Source: an uncultured Alphaproteobacteria bacterium (GTDB lineage: Bacteria > Pseudomonadota > Alphaproteobacteria > RF32 > CAG-239). From it: a stretch of 64,000 nucleotides of DNA. A program made the position numbers and the translations under genes. The stretch lies in NCBI GenBank assembly GCA_944393215.1, contig CALXZL010000003.1, forward strand, positions 1 through 64,000, written 5' to 3'. Positions 9,547-17,749 of the stretch are shown in pieces. Each line of letters starts with the position of its first letter. The stretch's first letter is position 1. The notes below the pieces were generated by a model, which was given only the letters and a program-made list of their open reading frames with translations, searched no databases and was not told the origin of the DNA.

Positions 9547-9584
9547 GGCTTTTTCTAAAGAAAAAAGCCATTGAAAATCAATGG
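9547..9584. other. Two overlapping hairpins upstream of the integrase
   Basis: GGCTTTTTCT...AAAAAGCC (9547-9569) overlaps the perfect dyad CCATTGA-AAA-TCAATGG (9568-9584). They lie in the 250-base gap between the integrase start and the 3' end of the next minus-strand gene. On the minus strand the first could act as a terminator for the ATPase gene; the pair could equally be integrase or excisionase binding sites. The rest of the gap shows nothing. Confidence 0.4.
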
Positions 9585-9740
9585 TTTCTCATTTTGCTTG
9601 GCTGGAAGAAAGAACAATATTCTAAGCAAAATTTAATTATAAATTATAAGCTGTTTTTTGAGTATCGTGAAAAAATTCTCATTATGAATGAATGTCTTAT
9701 GCTGATTAAGAACTTGATGGCAACTGAAATGACAATTTAG

Positions 9741-11141
9741 TTACTTCACCACACGGCATTCATCTATTAAAATTAGTTTTTTGTTTTCTTTCGCGATGTC
9801 TCTCAAATGCTTTGTAAATCCGCTTTTAGAGAATATGCCGTAGATTAAACCATATCCTTTGAAATCGTCAACTTGGCATTTTTCCACCAGCTTTGCATAA
9901 ACATTAACATCAACCGGTTTGTCGTCTTTGTAATATTTACATTCAGCCGCAAAAATACGCTTGTGGCTTTCATCAATGGCAACCAAGTCTATCTCTTCAT
10001 TTTTGTTCCAGTATGCGCCGATACGAGAAGGAACAAAGTCAATTTTTCTATGCTTGCATAGTTCTGCAAATATGTTGCGGCAGATTTCTTCATAAACAAA
10101 TGCTACGTGATTATCAATAAAATTGGATTTCAGCTTATCTTGTACAAAATTCAGATTATCCAGCTCAAGCTCTCCTTTATAAGGAAAGACAAACATAAAC
10201 CAAAAGCGGATAAATATATCTCGAATAAAATATAATCCTTTCCGGCTTTTTTCCGGATTTTTTTCGGTTACCGGAACACGTTTTTCTAATAAGTATAACC
10301 CCTGCAAAGTTTCCAGATAAGGACTTAATTTGTTGCCCTCCGTGGACATTGCCGAAGCTATCTCCGATAGTTTGTGATTATTTTGAGCTATTGCTTTCAT
10401 AACCGAATAATAGTTTACCGGTTCTTTAACTTCCTTGTTGAGTAAAAACGCCGGTTCTTCGTATAAAAAGCCGTTTTTATTAAGAATGACACGGGATATA
10501 TTATCCGTTAAAGAATTTTTGTTGTCAAAAAATTCCAAATATTTCGGAACGCCGCCGGTTACGGAATAAAGTTCAACCACATCGGAAAAAGACTTATTGT
10601 GATAATGTTGTCTAATATCGAAAAAAGGAAGCGGCGCCAATCGGATTTGAGATGTGCGGCGACCATACAAAGGACTGTTTCCGGCCAAAACCTGTTTCGT
10701 CATCATATTAATGTATGACCCGCAGATAACGACCATAATATCTTGCTTTGATAAAACTTCATCCCATGCTTTTTGAAAGATTGAAGTGAAAGCGGGATTT
10801 GTGTTGACCATGTATTGAAATTCATCAAGAACGAGCACTTTGGTATTTTTGCTTGGGACAGCGGCAAACAATTTGAAGAGCTCAATCCAATCATCAAAAT
10901 TAGCTTTGGCGATAAATTCCTGGTTGGCAAATTGCGATAAACTTAAAGCAAACCGCTTCATACTCTGCGGTTCGGATTCTTCTGTCGCCAAGAAATATAG
11001 GGCAGGCTTGTTTTTAATGAATTCTTGAATTAAAGCAGTTTTTCCGATACGTCTGCGACCATATATAACAACAAAGGAATGCTTATTGTTATATTCTTGC
11101 TCTAAATCACTAAGTTCTTTTGTTCTGCCGATAAATTCCAT
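9741..11141 (-). CDS. Archaeal-type ATPase with DUF234 C-terminal domain
   Basis: A 466-residue P-loop ATPase. Walker A is GRRRIGKT near residue 27, Walker B VLVLDEFQYM near residue 105, and an STAND-like middle region follows (LYGRRTSQIRLAPLPFFDIR, then a winged helix around LSEIASAM). The C-terminus holds a nuclease-like DUF234 core (EEIDLVAID, then AAECKYYKD, the D/E-x-K pattern). Such stand-alone ATPases are common in mobile and host-associated genomes with no fixed role. It lies alone, 110 bases downstream of an AAAATGTTA box. Confidence 0.85.
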   Translation of the reverse strand: MEFIGRTKELSDLEQEYNNKHSFVVIYGRRRIGKTALIQEFIKNKPALYFLATEESEPQSMKRFALSLSQFANQEFIAKANFDDWIELFKLFAAVPSKNTKVLVLDEFQYMVNTNPAFTSIFQKAWDEVLSKQDIMVVICGSYINMMTKQVLAGNSPLYGRRTSQIRLAPLPFFDIRQHYHNKSFSDVVELYSVTGGVPKYLEFFDNKNSLTDNISRVILNKNGFLYEEPAFLLNKEVKEPVNYYSVMKAIAQNNHKLSEIASAMSTEGNKLSPYLETLQGLYLLEKRVPVTEKNPEKSRKGLYFIRDIFIRFWFMFVFPYKGELELDNLNFVQDKLKSNFIDNHVAFVYEEICRNIFAELCKHRKIDFVPSRIGAYWNKNEEIDLVAIDESHKRIFAAECKYYKDDKPVDVNVYAKLVEKCQVDDFKGYGLIYGIFSKSGFTKHLRDIAKENKKLILIDECRVVK

Positions 11142-11250
11142 ATCATCACCTGTATAATCATCTTATTTAATATAATATAGATTAGACTAATTTCAATTAT
11201 ATTGCAAGAGAAATTTTTCAAATAGAAAAAATATCAAACAATGCACATTC

Positions 11251-11365
11251 TTTAACATTTTCTTTGAAATCGGCAGAAAATATAGAGGTATGAAAATGCT
11301 CGCCAAAGTTCGTGCGGCAAAATGTTAAACTTTGTTCGGATTACAAACTTTGTTTAGCATTTTGC
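11251..11365 (-). promoter_or_regulatory. Inverted copy of the paired AAAATGTTA boxes
   Basis: Within the 232-base gap between the ATPase start and mcrC end, 11319-11336 and 11251-11269 are exact reverse complements of 2092-2109 and 2159-2177, at the same 67-base step, while the 49 bases between them differ. A further arm TTAGCATTTT at 11354-11363 pairs with AAAATGTTAA at 11319-11328 as an imperfect inverted repeat. Read on the minus strand, the site points into the ATPase gene. Confidence 0.55.
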
Positions 11366-11373
11366 GAAAATTT

Positions 11374-12459
11374 TTATTTAACAATTATTTTAGCAAAACT
11401 TAATAAGTCAGATTCAATTTTTTGCCACTCTTGATTTAAGTTAATAGTTTTTATAAGAATTGGTGCATTTTTAATAGGAAGTCCTTTTTCTATTTCACTT
11501 TTATATACAGTTGGATAAATTAAGGCTCCATATTTTTTTCCATTAAATGTGCTATCAAGTATATATCCCCTGATTTGATCTATATGCCTAGTTCTATAAG
11601 TTTCAGATGTATCATCCATATACGCTGATATTAGGGCATCCTTATAGTATTTCGCATCAATAATAAATTGGATTTTTTCTTTTTTATTTTCAATTACTAT
11701 ATCTGTTCTTCGATCAGTTATTTTTGTATCAATATCAAGTAATCCTTCTATTCCGTCAAAAGCTGTTTCATCTATACTCCAGCTTATTTTAGGAGCATGA
11801 ACGTGGTAGATTTCCCTATCTAAATTTAACATATAGAAATTCAAAAGAAACAGCTCATACACTCTTTGCATTTGCTCTTCACGATAAAAATCCTTAAAAG
11901 CGACTCTACCATCATCTTCATTAACGAGAGTATTGTTATAAAGCATAGAAGCAATTGAAATAAGCAATTTATATATATAATTGTTTCTGTTGTATTTTAA
12001 CTTTTGCAGAGTATTTTTATTCGGTTGAGCTTCTCCAATATTTGAGAAATATATAATTTGTTTTTTTATATCCTTCTTTAAGGAATTATCAATCGCTTGA
12101 TTTTTTATTAAACAGCATAATGTATATTTAATAATTTGGTTAAATAGATTATCTGAAGTAAATTCATCAAACTTGCAATATATTTTTTTCCTTACCAAGG
12201 ATGATTTATTTATAGTATCCGTAAGCAGAATTTTTCCTTTCAGAACCGATAATTCATCTTTTGTTTCAATATAGCAGCGGTGAAAACCTTGTCTTATAAG
12301 TTTTCCAACACCATAAGAAAAAATTCTCCCAAGCAGATTATAAGAATCCTTAATTTTTTCAGACGATACATTTACTGTATCCTTTATGGAAAGGATATTC
12401 CATGCATAGCATAGCATGTAGAACAGATTTTGTATTGGTATAGGAGCCTTTGTTGTCAT
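11374..12459 (-). CDS. mcrC: McrC-like nuclease subunit
   Basis: A 361-residue partner of the upstream McrB. The N-terminal PIPIQNLFYMLCYAW and the middle DEFTSDNLFNQIIKYTL are typical of McrC. The C-terminal PD-(D/E)xK nuclease core shows as DRRTDIVIE followed by FIIDAKYYKD. In McrBC systems this subunit cuts DNA with modified bases once the GTP-driven ring has moved along it. It starts one base after the mcrB stop, so the two are translationally coupled. AT-rich like mcrB and unlike the recombinase cassette upstream, as expected for acquired DNA. Confidence 0.9.
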   Translation of the reverse strand: MTTKAPIPIQNLFYMLCYAWNILSIKDTVNVSSEKIKDSYNLLGRIFSYGVGKLIRQGFHRCYIETKDELSVLKGKILLTDTINKSSLVRKKIYCKFDEFTSDNLFNQIIKYTLCCLIKNQAIDNSLKKDIKKQIIYFSNIGEAQPNKNTLQKLKYNRNNYIYKLLISIASMLYNNTLVNEDDGRVAFKDFYREEQMQRVYELFLLNFYMLNLDREIYHVHAPKISWSIDETAFDGIEGLLDIDTKITDRRTDIVIENKKEKIQFIIDAKYYKDALISAYMDDTSETYRTRHIDQIRGYILDSTFNGKKYGALIYPTVYKSEIEKGLPIKNAPILIKTINLNQEWQKIESDLLSFAKIIVK

Positions 12460-12460
12460 T

Positions 12461-14527
12461 TTACACTATTTTTAATCTGTTTATCCAATCTTCAGCTTTC
12501 TGCTTCTCATCCCACCAATACTCTTGCAATAACTCATTTATTTCAAAATTCAATATACAACTATACCAATCAGTTTCAGACTGTCCATCATTAGGTTTAG
12601 AACACAAATAACTGTGTCCTATACAAAAGCCTTTACCAAGATTAGATTTGCTTTCATCCGCAATATAGTTATTTAATTCGTTGAATTTTTCTTTTATTTG
12701 ATTTGAGAGCTCTTCAGATATTCCATTTTTTCTTAAATGTTTAATAAAATTGTCTGAATTAAAAGCAGGTTCAACGTAATAGAATGAAAATCTACGTCTT
12801 AAAGCATAGTCCATGATGGCTAAACTTCTATCTGCCGTGTTCATCATTCCTATTATGTATAGATTTTCTGGAACATAAAATTCTTCATCACTATATGCTA
12901 ATTTGACCGCATATTCAGAGCCTCGCTTATCTTTCTCAATGAGCATAAGTAATTCGCCAAATATTTTACTTAAATTACCACGATTTATTTCATCAATAAT
13001 GAAGAAATACTTATGTTCTAAATCTTTTTCAGCCTTTTTGCAGAAATTGTAAAAAACTCCTATTTTTAGTTCAAAACCATTATTTGTAGGTTTATATCCC
13101 ATAATAAAGTCTTCATAACTATAACTTTGATGGAATTGAATGCATTTTATATAATTGTCCTGTTTAGAACCAATTATAGAATATGCAAGTCGTTTAGCCA
13201 TAAATGTTTTTCCAACACCAGGGGCGCCTTGTAATATAATATTTTGTTTGTATATCAATAAATTTTTAAGCTTGTGATATTCCTTTTCTGATATGAATAC
13301 ATCGTTTAAGAAATCGGCTTTTGTATAACCATTATTTATCAAATTTCCTTGCGTTAAAAGGTCTAATTTTCTTGTCCAATCTTTATATTTTGTTATATCT
13401 GTTAATGTCTTAAAAGGTAATGGTGCTTTGCCCCATTCTTCATCTAATTCCCAATTACCTTCTTGCCATTCAACCTTTCTAACATTACAATATTCATCTC
13501 TACTGCTATCATATTTGTATTCTGACTTTACAATCCCTCTGCCTATAATCTTTTTTCTTCCAATCTTTGCAAAAACAATATCCCCTTCTTTCATAATATG
13601 GCAGAATTCCCATATTGCTAATGTGTCGTTATTGGGTTTTTCTGTTTTCCCATGTTTTCTTATTGCTTCTTCTATTTCGTTTCTGTTTTTATATCCTCTA
13701 TAATCTCCTAAATAATCCCAACCAAGTACCAAAATACCTTTTTGATAACATTCTTCCCATTTCTCACCATTTCTACCTGTTGCACATACCCAATAATGAA
13801 TATTACTGTCATACGAATCATTGTCAAAATCTTTAATTTTTACTGATTCTGCAATATTTCTATTAGTCTTCAAATTTGCAAAAATGATTAATGGAATATT
13901 ACATTTTCTCGCAATTAAAGCCACTTGACCGGCTTTTACAAAAAGACCTTCTTTAGGATCTTCTTCATAATATCTAATAATAGTGTCTAACATTTGTTCA
14001 GAATACCATGCTGGAAAGTAGTCTGGAAATACCATATGTAAATATTTTCTTATCCAAGCATTTTTAATCAAAAGATTTTCATTCTTAAATTCTTCAAGTT
14101 TCTCGTAGTCTTCAATGGTCTTAAAATCCATACTTGATATATATTCACAAGTTTTTACGATAATATCTCTGATTTCGCTTCCTTCTTTAATTGCTTCATC
14201 AATAGATAATTCTTGTGTTGATTTACCTTTTCCTTTAACCCATGAATTCTTATCCTTCGAATAATACAGACCAAATTTAGCAGAAGATCCTCCGCCAATT
14301 CCCCCATAAGCCTTGCATCTTTTATCTCTTTCCAAATAATAGCATAAATTTTCATTATTTGCTTTACCTAAAAACATTTTATCAAGGAGTTGCTCTCCGC
14401 TTAATAATTTCAATAACTCAGGTCTATAAGTTTTCTTGAAATACTCGTAACCAGAAAGTAATTCATCTTTTAACTGTGGGTTTATAGAGTTATACTCTTG
14501 TTTTGTTTGTTCAAAAATGTCTGTCAT
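12461..14527 (-). CDS. mcrB: McrB-like GTPase with EVE-like reader domain
   Basis: A 688-residue AAA+ protein of the McrB family. An N-terminal region of unknown fold (1-220) is followed by an EVE/PUA-like module (about 235-345; HYWVCATGRNGEKWEE, GDIVFAKIGRKKIIGRG), the type of domain that reads modified bases. The motor has Walker A ILQGAPGVGKT near 435, the McrB-specific IIDEINRGNLSKIFGELL near 510 and sensor MMNTADRSLAIMD near 563. Together with McrC it should restrict DNA with modified cytosines; the exact mark depends on the reader and is not predictable here. GAAAGG precedes the ATG. Confidence 0.9.
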   Translation of the reverse strand: MTDIFEQTKQEYNSINPQLKDELLSGYEYFKKTYRPELLKLLSGEQLLDKMFLGKANNENLCYYLERDKRCKAYGGIGGGSSAKFGLYYSKDKNSWVKGKGKSTQELSIDEAIKEGSEIRDIIVKTCEYISSMDFKTIEDYEKLEEFKNENLLIKNAWIRKYLHMVFPDYFPAWYSEQMLDTIIRYYEEDPKEGLFVKAGQVALIARKCNIPLIIFANLKTNRNIAESVKIKDFDNDSYDSNIHYWVCATGRNGEKWEECYQKGILVLGWDYLGDYRGYKNRNEIEEAIRKHGKTEKPNNDTLAIWEFCHIMKEGDIVFAKIGRKKIIGRGIVKSEYKYDSSRDEYCNVRKVEWQEGNWELDEEWGKAPLPFKTLTDITKYKDWTRKLDLLTQGNLINNGYTKADFLNDVFISEKEYHKLKNLLIYKQNIILQGAPGVGKTFMAKRLAYSIIGSKQDNYIKCIQFHQSYSYEDFIMGYKPTNNGFELKIGVFYNFCKKAEKDLEHKYFFIIDEINRGNLSKIFGELLMLIEKDKRGSEYAVKLAYSDEEFYVPENLYIIGMMNTADRSLAIMDYALRRRFSFYYVEPAFNSDNFIKHLRKNGISEELSNQIKEKFNELNNYIADESKSNLGKGFCIGHSYLCSKPNDGQSETDWYSCILNFEINELLQEYWWDEKQKAEDWINRLKIV

Positions 14528-14619
14528 TTAAAGACCTTTCATTTGATGAAATTAGAATATTTTTATGCTATTCACAACACAATTATAAATGCTATATAGG
14601 ACAAATTTCAAGCAAAAAT

Positions 14620-15000
14620 TCATAGTTTTGGTTTTCTTAATTCCTTAAAAATTCCTTTTACAACCTCACTTGGAATGTATCTTTTATCATCTTTATAGTT
14701 AAATCTGTGGCTGAAAATTTTACCACGATGGATATAGGCAATGTGGGTGGAACTGTCTCCATGCGATATTCGGTAATGAATTAAAGGAAAATCTTTATAA
14801 ACAAAGCCATTCTCCCAAAGTTTTATTAGGTTGCCGAGAGTTATTTTATCAATAGCATAGCCGTAATAAGGACATCCGAAGGAATTGATGACAAATCCCG
14901 TAAGCACAAAATTGGCACAAGGTCTATTTTTCAACCTATGCCGATTGTTATAAATCCATTCGCAATGGCTTAAAAACCAAACTCTATCTACTGTTTTCAT
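14620..15000 (-). CDS. Unknown 126-residue protein
   Basis: Not recognised. The protein is basic and aromatic-rich (VWFLSHCEWIYNNRHRL, FGCPYYGYAIDKITLG, YIHRGKIFSHRFNY) with no signal peptide or membrane segment. Its start lies one base after the stop of the minus-strand recombinase, so it is the last gene of that cassette's operon; the left cassette has a terminator at the corresponding place and no such gene. The tight coupling argues that it is real. Confidence 0.65.
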   Translation of the reverse strand: MKTVDRVWFLSHCEWIYNNRHRLKNRPCANFVLTGFVINSFGCPYYGYAIDKITLGNLIKLWENGFVYKDFPLIHYRISHGDSSTHIAYIHRGKIFSHRFNYKDDKRYIPSEVVKGIFKELRKPKL

Positions 15001-15001
15001 C

Positions 15002-15586
15002 TTAAATCTTCACATTTTCCACGGCGTTGGCGAGCATTTGGTCGTTATAGTTAAAATAATGCTGCGTGGTGCTGATGTTTTTATGATTGGCCAGTTTCTG
15101 CACAATGCAGATATTCACGCCGAAATTAACCAGTTTGGAAACAAACAAATGCCGTCCCAAGTGGCTCGCGCCCTGAATGTTGAATTTCCGATCAACCGAA
15201 GCAAACAGGCGGCTGATACTGGCGCGGTTATAGGGCTTACTGAGCTTTTGGTTCGTAAACAAATAAGTCTCCGGTGTCAGCCTGTCTTTCCATTTCCGCT
15301 GCAAATACTTCAAATATTCACAAAATTCCTTCTTCATCTGGCTGTTCATATAGTAGGAGCATTTGTTTTTGCCTTTGTTCTTGTCGTAATCAAGGCAAAT
15401 CACGTCTTTGACTTTGAGGTTGTCGGTAAAAACGTCCTTAATCTGCAAGTAGGCAAAATTGATAGAACGCATACCATTTAGGCTGCACAGGAACATCATG
15501 CGGATTTGCTCAGCGTGTTTCATTCCGCTGATATAGGTCAGAATATCTTTGATTTTCTTATCATCCACAAAAACGTCATTGGTCAT
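15002..15586 (-). CDS. Small tyrosine recombinase, right cassette copy
   Basis: A 194-residue paralogue of the 1326-1907 protein with the same active-site pieces (GMRSIN, SHLGRH, LANHKNIS, TTQHYF) and again no core-binding domain. AGGAAA precedes the ATG. Its start overlaps the DUF1737 stop by 11 bases. The active-site residues are identical to those of the left copy, while variable positions have drifted, suggesting that both copies stay under selection. It may act on sites at cassette ends; this is inference. Confidence 0.85.
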   Translation of the reverse strand: MTNDVFVDDKKIKDILTYISGMKHAEQIRMMFLCSLNGMRSINFAYLQIKDVFTDNLKVKDVICLDYDKNKGKNKCSYYMNSQMKKEFCEYLKYLQRKWKDRLTPETYLFTNQKLSKPYNRASISRLFASVDRKFNIQGASHLGRHLFVSKLVNFGVNICIVQKLANHKNISTTQHYFNYNDQMLANAVENVKI

Positions 15587-15746
15587 TTGATTTTCCTTTC
15601 ACAACTGCCTGATAAAACACTTTGTAACTTAACCCTTGGGTTAAAACCCCGATACCGCCTTGGCATTGCCAACCGTCCTGAAGATACACATTCACGTATT
15701 CCACCAGCTTGTCTATGCTTTCGCTGCAAATAACATCATATTCCAT
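15576..15746 (-). CDS. DUF1737-like small protein, right copy
   Basis: A 56-residue homologue of 1102-1257 (IDKLVEYVNVYLQDGW, QCQGGIGVLTQGLSYK, FYQAVVK) with five extra C-terminal residues. It overlaps the recombinase start by 11 bases. GGAGG directly upstream of the start is a strong ribosome site. Function unknown. Confidence 0.75.
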   Translation of the reverse strand: MEYDVICSESIDKLVEYVNVYLQDGWQCQGGIGVLTQGLSYKVFYQAVVKGKSNDQ

Positions 15747-15755
15747 AACGGCCTC

Positions 15756-16081
15756 CTAGTATTCGTCGGCATACATAACGGTTAAAACGCGATTGGTAAC
15801 CACCGGGTCGGCAGCATCCGGCGAGGCAAATTCAAAATTGCGGTCATAGTAATCAATCTTCCAGAAAATCTTCTTGCCCTTAAAATCAAAAGCCCCGAAA
15901 TCGTGTTCACCATACGGATCATCGCCTTCGTTGAAATCCTTAAAAGTCCGCACTTTGTTAAGAATTGTAGAATGTCCTGCGGCATATCAGTGAGAATACC
16001 GGCGGTTAAAACAAATGTCCCGAGCGAGGGATTAGCTCTGAAAGCATCGTTTAACGCAGCAATTCGGGCAGCATTACTCAT
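15756..16081 (-). pseudogene. DUF3768 gene with frameshift
   Basis: The counterpart of 764-1090. The N-terminal part (LNDAFRANPSLGTFVLT) reads in one frame to about 15965; the rest (DDPYGEHDFGAF, IFWKIDYYDRNFEFASP, TNRVLTVMYADEY) is in another. Against the intact copy, one base is missing between the codons for ILQ and NKV, near 15960-15970. Without repair translation runs on to 15782 as unrelated sequence. Either a recent inactivation or a read error; the downstream half is otherwise perfectly kept, so the event is young. The start overlaps the ankyrin stop by 8 bases. Confidence 0.8.
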
Positions 16082-16583
16082 CGCTCTTCTCCTCCAACAA
16101 ACGGACGCAGAGGTAATCGCTTAAGCCATCCTGTTCGGCAGCATAATCCCAAACGGTTTTGCCGTGTTTGTTTTTGATATTCGGATCGGCGCCATTATCA
16201 ATCATAAAATCCAAAACCCGAAGCCGCATCATTGCCTGCGGATGTTTTACGATATAAACAAACGCAGTATTGCCGAATTTATCCTGCGCGTTGATATCCG
16301 CTCCGGCCTTGAGCAAAACCGACAAAGTCTGTGGTGAACTTCGGTGCTTGGCGGCAATGATAAAAGGCGTTTCCTCATATTGATTGCGGGAGTTGACATC
16401 GCCGCCGGCTGCCAAAAATGCTTCAATAGCTTCCGGTTCATAAAATTCCCGGCATGCCCACATAAAAGGCGTCCAACCGTGCTTGTTATAAGGGGAATTA
16501 ACGTCCGCACCGATGTTGAGTTCGGCTTTAATCCGCTCCCAGTCCATAGCATAAAGCGCTTGCATTAAATTGTTGCTATCCAT
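16074..16583 (-). CDS. Ankyrin-repeat protein, right cassette copy
   Basis: A 169-residue ankyrin protein with the same repeat layout as the 244-771 protein (HGWTPFMWACREF, YEETPFIIAA, LLKAGADINAQDKFGN, NGADPNIKNKHGKT). The ATG at 16583 has GGAG six bases upstream and is preferred to in-frame starts at 16595 and 16604. First gene of the right cassette. Base composition is clearly more GC-rich than the left copy, so the two have been apart for some time. Partner unknown. Confidence 0.85.
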   Translation of the reverse strand: MDSNNLMQALYAMDWERIKAELNIGADVNSPYNKHGWTPFMWACREFYEPEAIEAFLAAGGDVNSRNQYEETPFIIAAKHRSSPQTLSVLLKAGADINAQDKFGNTAFVYIVKHPQAMMRLRVLDFMIDNGADPNIKNKHGKTVWDYAAEQDGLSDYLCVRLLEEKSDE

Positions 16584-16617
16584 TTGAATCTCCATCAAAA
16601 TCAACCAAGATTTAAAG

Positions 16618-16674
16618 ATGGCACCCGGGTTACCATGCCGAGATTCTCAAGTCAAGCACTTTTTTTAACATTTT
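16618..16674 (-). promoter_or_regulatory. Promoter/operator of the right ankyrin cassette
   Basis: On the minus strand: box AAAATGTTAA (16665-16674), -35 TTGACT (16650-16655) and a dyad ATGGTAACCCGGGTGCCAT (16618-16636). Order and spacing match 171-227, although the surrounding sequence has diverged. Confidence 0.5.
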
Positions 16675-16774
16675 TTCATGTTAATGCTTTGATTCATCAT
16701 CATTTATTTTAAATTCAACGGGTTGGAAAATGCAAAAAATCAATAAATATTTTTATAAAGCATAAGGATTTAAT

Positions 16775-17083
16775 ATGAAGGTATTGATTGAAACGATAAC
16801 CAGCCGCAGGGGATATAAAAACTTTGCCGATGAGGCGGAATTGGACAACTTTCTGGCACAAAACCATAACAAAATCACCGGTTATCAGATTTTACAGGAA
16901 GATGATGATGCTGTTATCCGCAGCGATTTACAGGATTTTGCTGGGGACTGTAAAAGTTTAATGATGAAGATTTATCAGTATTGGCTTAATAATCTTCATC
17001 AAAACAAAAGATATGGAAAACTAACCCTTGCAACCCAAAGGTTGCTCAATGCTATGACATATATTGAAGGGTGTTTGAAATAA
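16775..17083 (+). CDS. Unknown 102-residue protein
   Basis: Not recognised. A small soluble protein with a beta-rich head (MKVLIETITSRRGYKNF) and a helical tail (CKSLMMKIYQYWLNNL, RLLNAMTYIEGCL). AAGGA precedes the ATG at a good distance. It sits alone between the right cassette and the convergent ankyrin gene, whose stop is two bases from its own. Confidence 0.6.
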   Translation: MKVLIETITSRRGYKNFADEAELDNFLAQNHNKITGYQILQEDDDAVIRSDLQDFAGDCKSLMMKIYQYWLNNLHQNKRYGKLTLATQRLLNAMTYIEGCLK

Positions 17084-17085
17084 AA

Positions 17086-17628
17086 TCAGTTCTTATATAA
17101 AATGGCACCGTTATCAAGCAAAAGATTGGCAATATCAGGCTCTATACGCTCCAAAGCCAACATTAATGCAGTTTTGCCTTGACAATTAATCCAATTGACA
17201 TCACAGCCCTTGTCAATCAACATTTGCAGTACGACTAATTTTGTTTCATCATCCATATTTTCGTTCAGAAGCACGGACATAATAGCGTTGTAACCGAAAA
17301 TATCCGTTCGGTTGATTTCGCTGCCTTGTTCTATAAGAAATTCCAAAGGATCTTTATCGGAACAAAAGTAACAGGCCACCAGAAATAAGCTGGCACGGCG
17401 ACGGTTTATCGGCATATTGATATTAAAATTTTCCGTTTTGAGTAATTCCTTTAATGCGTTAACATCATCAATATCTAGTTCATCTGTGCATTCCGCCTGA
17501 TCAATAGGGTTAACCGGCGTGTTTTGCAATCTTGCTTCCAGTTTCTTTATTTTCTCTTGCATTTCAGCTGCTTGGTCAATAGGGATAAATCTGGAGTAGC
17601 ATTCGTTCTCTGAATTATAAATCAACAT
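17086..17628 (-). CDS. Ankyrin-repeat protein, third in window
   Basis: A 180-residue protein. The N-terminus (MLIYNSENECYSRFIP) and a short coil (MQEKIKKLEARLQN) precede three or four ankyrin repeats, seen in LFLVACYFCSDKDPLEFLI, FGYNAIMSVL and QGKTALMLALERIEPDIANLLLDNGA. AAAGGAGA upstream is a strong ribosome site. It is not closely related to the two cassette ankyrins. Probably a protein-binding adaptor; target unknown. Confidence 0.75.
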   Translation of the reverse strand: MLIYNSENECYSRFIPIDQAAEMQEKIKKLEARLQNTPVNPIDQAECTDELDIDDVNALKELLKTENFNINMPINRRRASLFLVACYFCSDKDPLEFLIEQGSEINRTDIFGYNAIMSVLLNENMDDETKLVVLQMLIDKGCDVNWINCQGKTALMLALERIEPDIANLLLDNGAILYKN

Positions 17629-17696
17629 AAAATCTCCTTTGTCTTTTTGTTATAAAGATATTTATCAGGCAAATCGGTGTTTTGTTGTTTGCAATA

Positions 17697-17732
17697 AAAA
17701 TACCCTGCAACCAATCGGCCACAGGGTATTTT
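17697..17732 (-). terminator. Terminator of the autotransporter gene
   Basis: AAAATACCCTG (17697-17707) pairs with CAGGGTATTTT (17722-17732). On the minus strand it sits just past the autotransporter stop with a T-rich 3' side; it may also serve the ankyrin side. Confidence 0.75.
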
Positions 17733-17749
17733 GCGCTACGGATTAAATA

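Noticed and set aside
9547..9584. Integrase attachment site
   Set aside because: The hairpins suit it, but no matching copy was found elsewhere, so only hairpins are reported.
13428..13836. Plus-strand frames inside mcrB
   Set aside because: Antisense shadows of AT-rich coding sequence, with Ser/Leu/Phe bias and no start signals.
244..16583. Recent inverted duplication
   Set aside because: The copies differ in base composition and in roughly one residue in five of the recombinase, so they diverged long ago or arrived separately.
171..16674. Classical integron
   Set aside because: The recombinases lack the IntI-specific insert and a core-binding domain, and no attC-like folded sites follow the genes; the boxes are upstream of operons.
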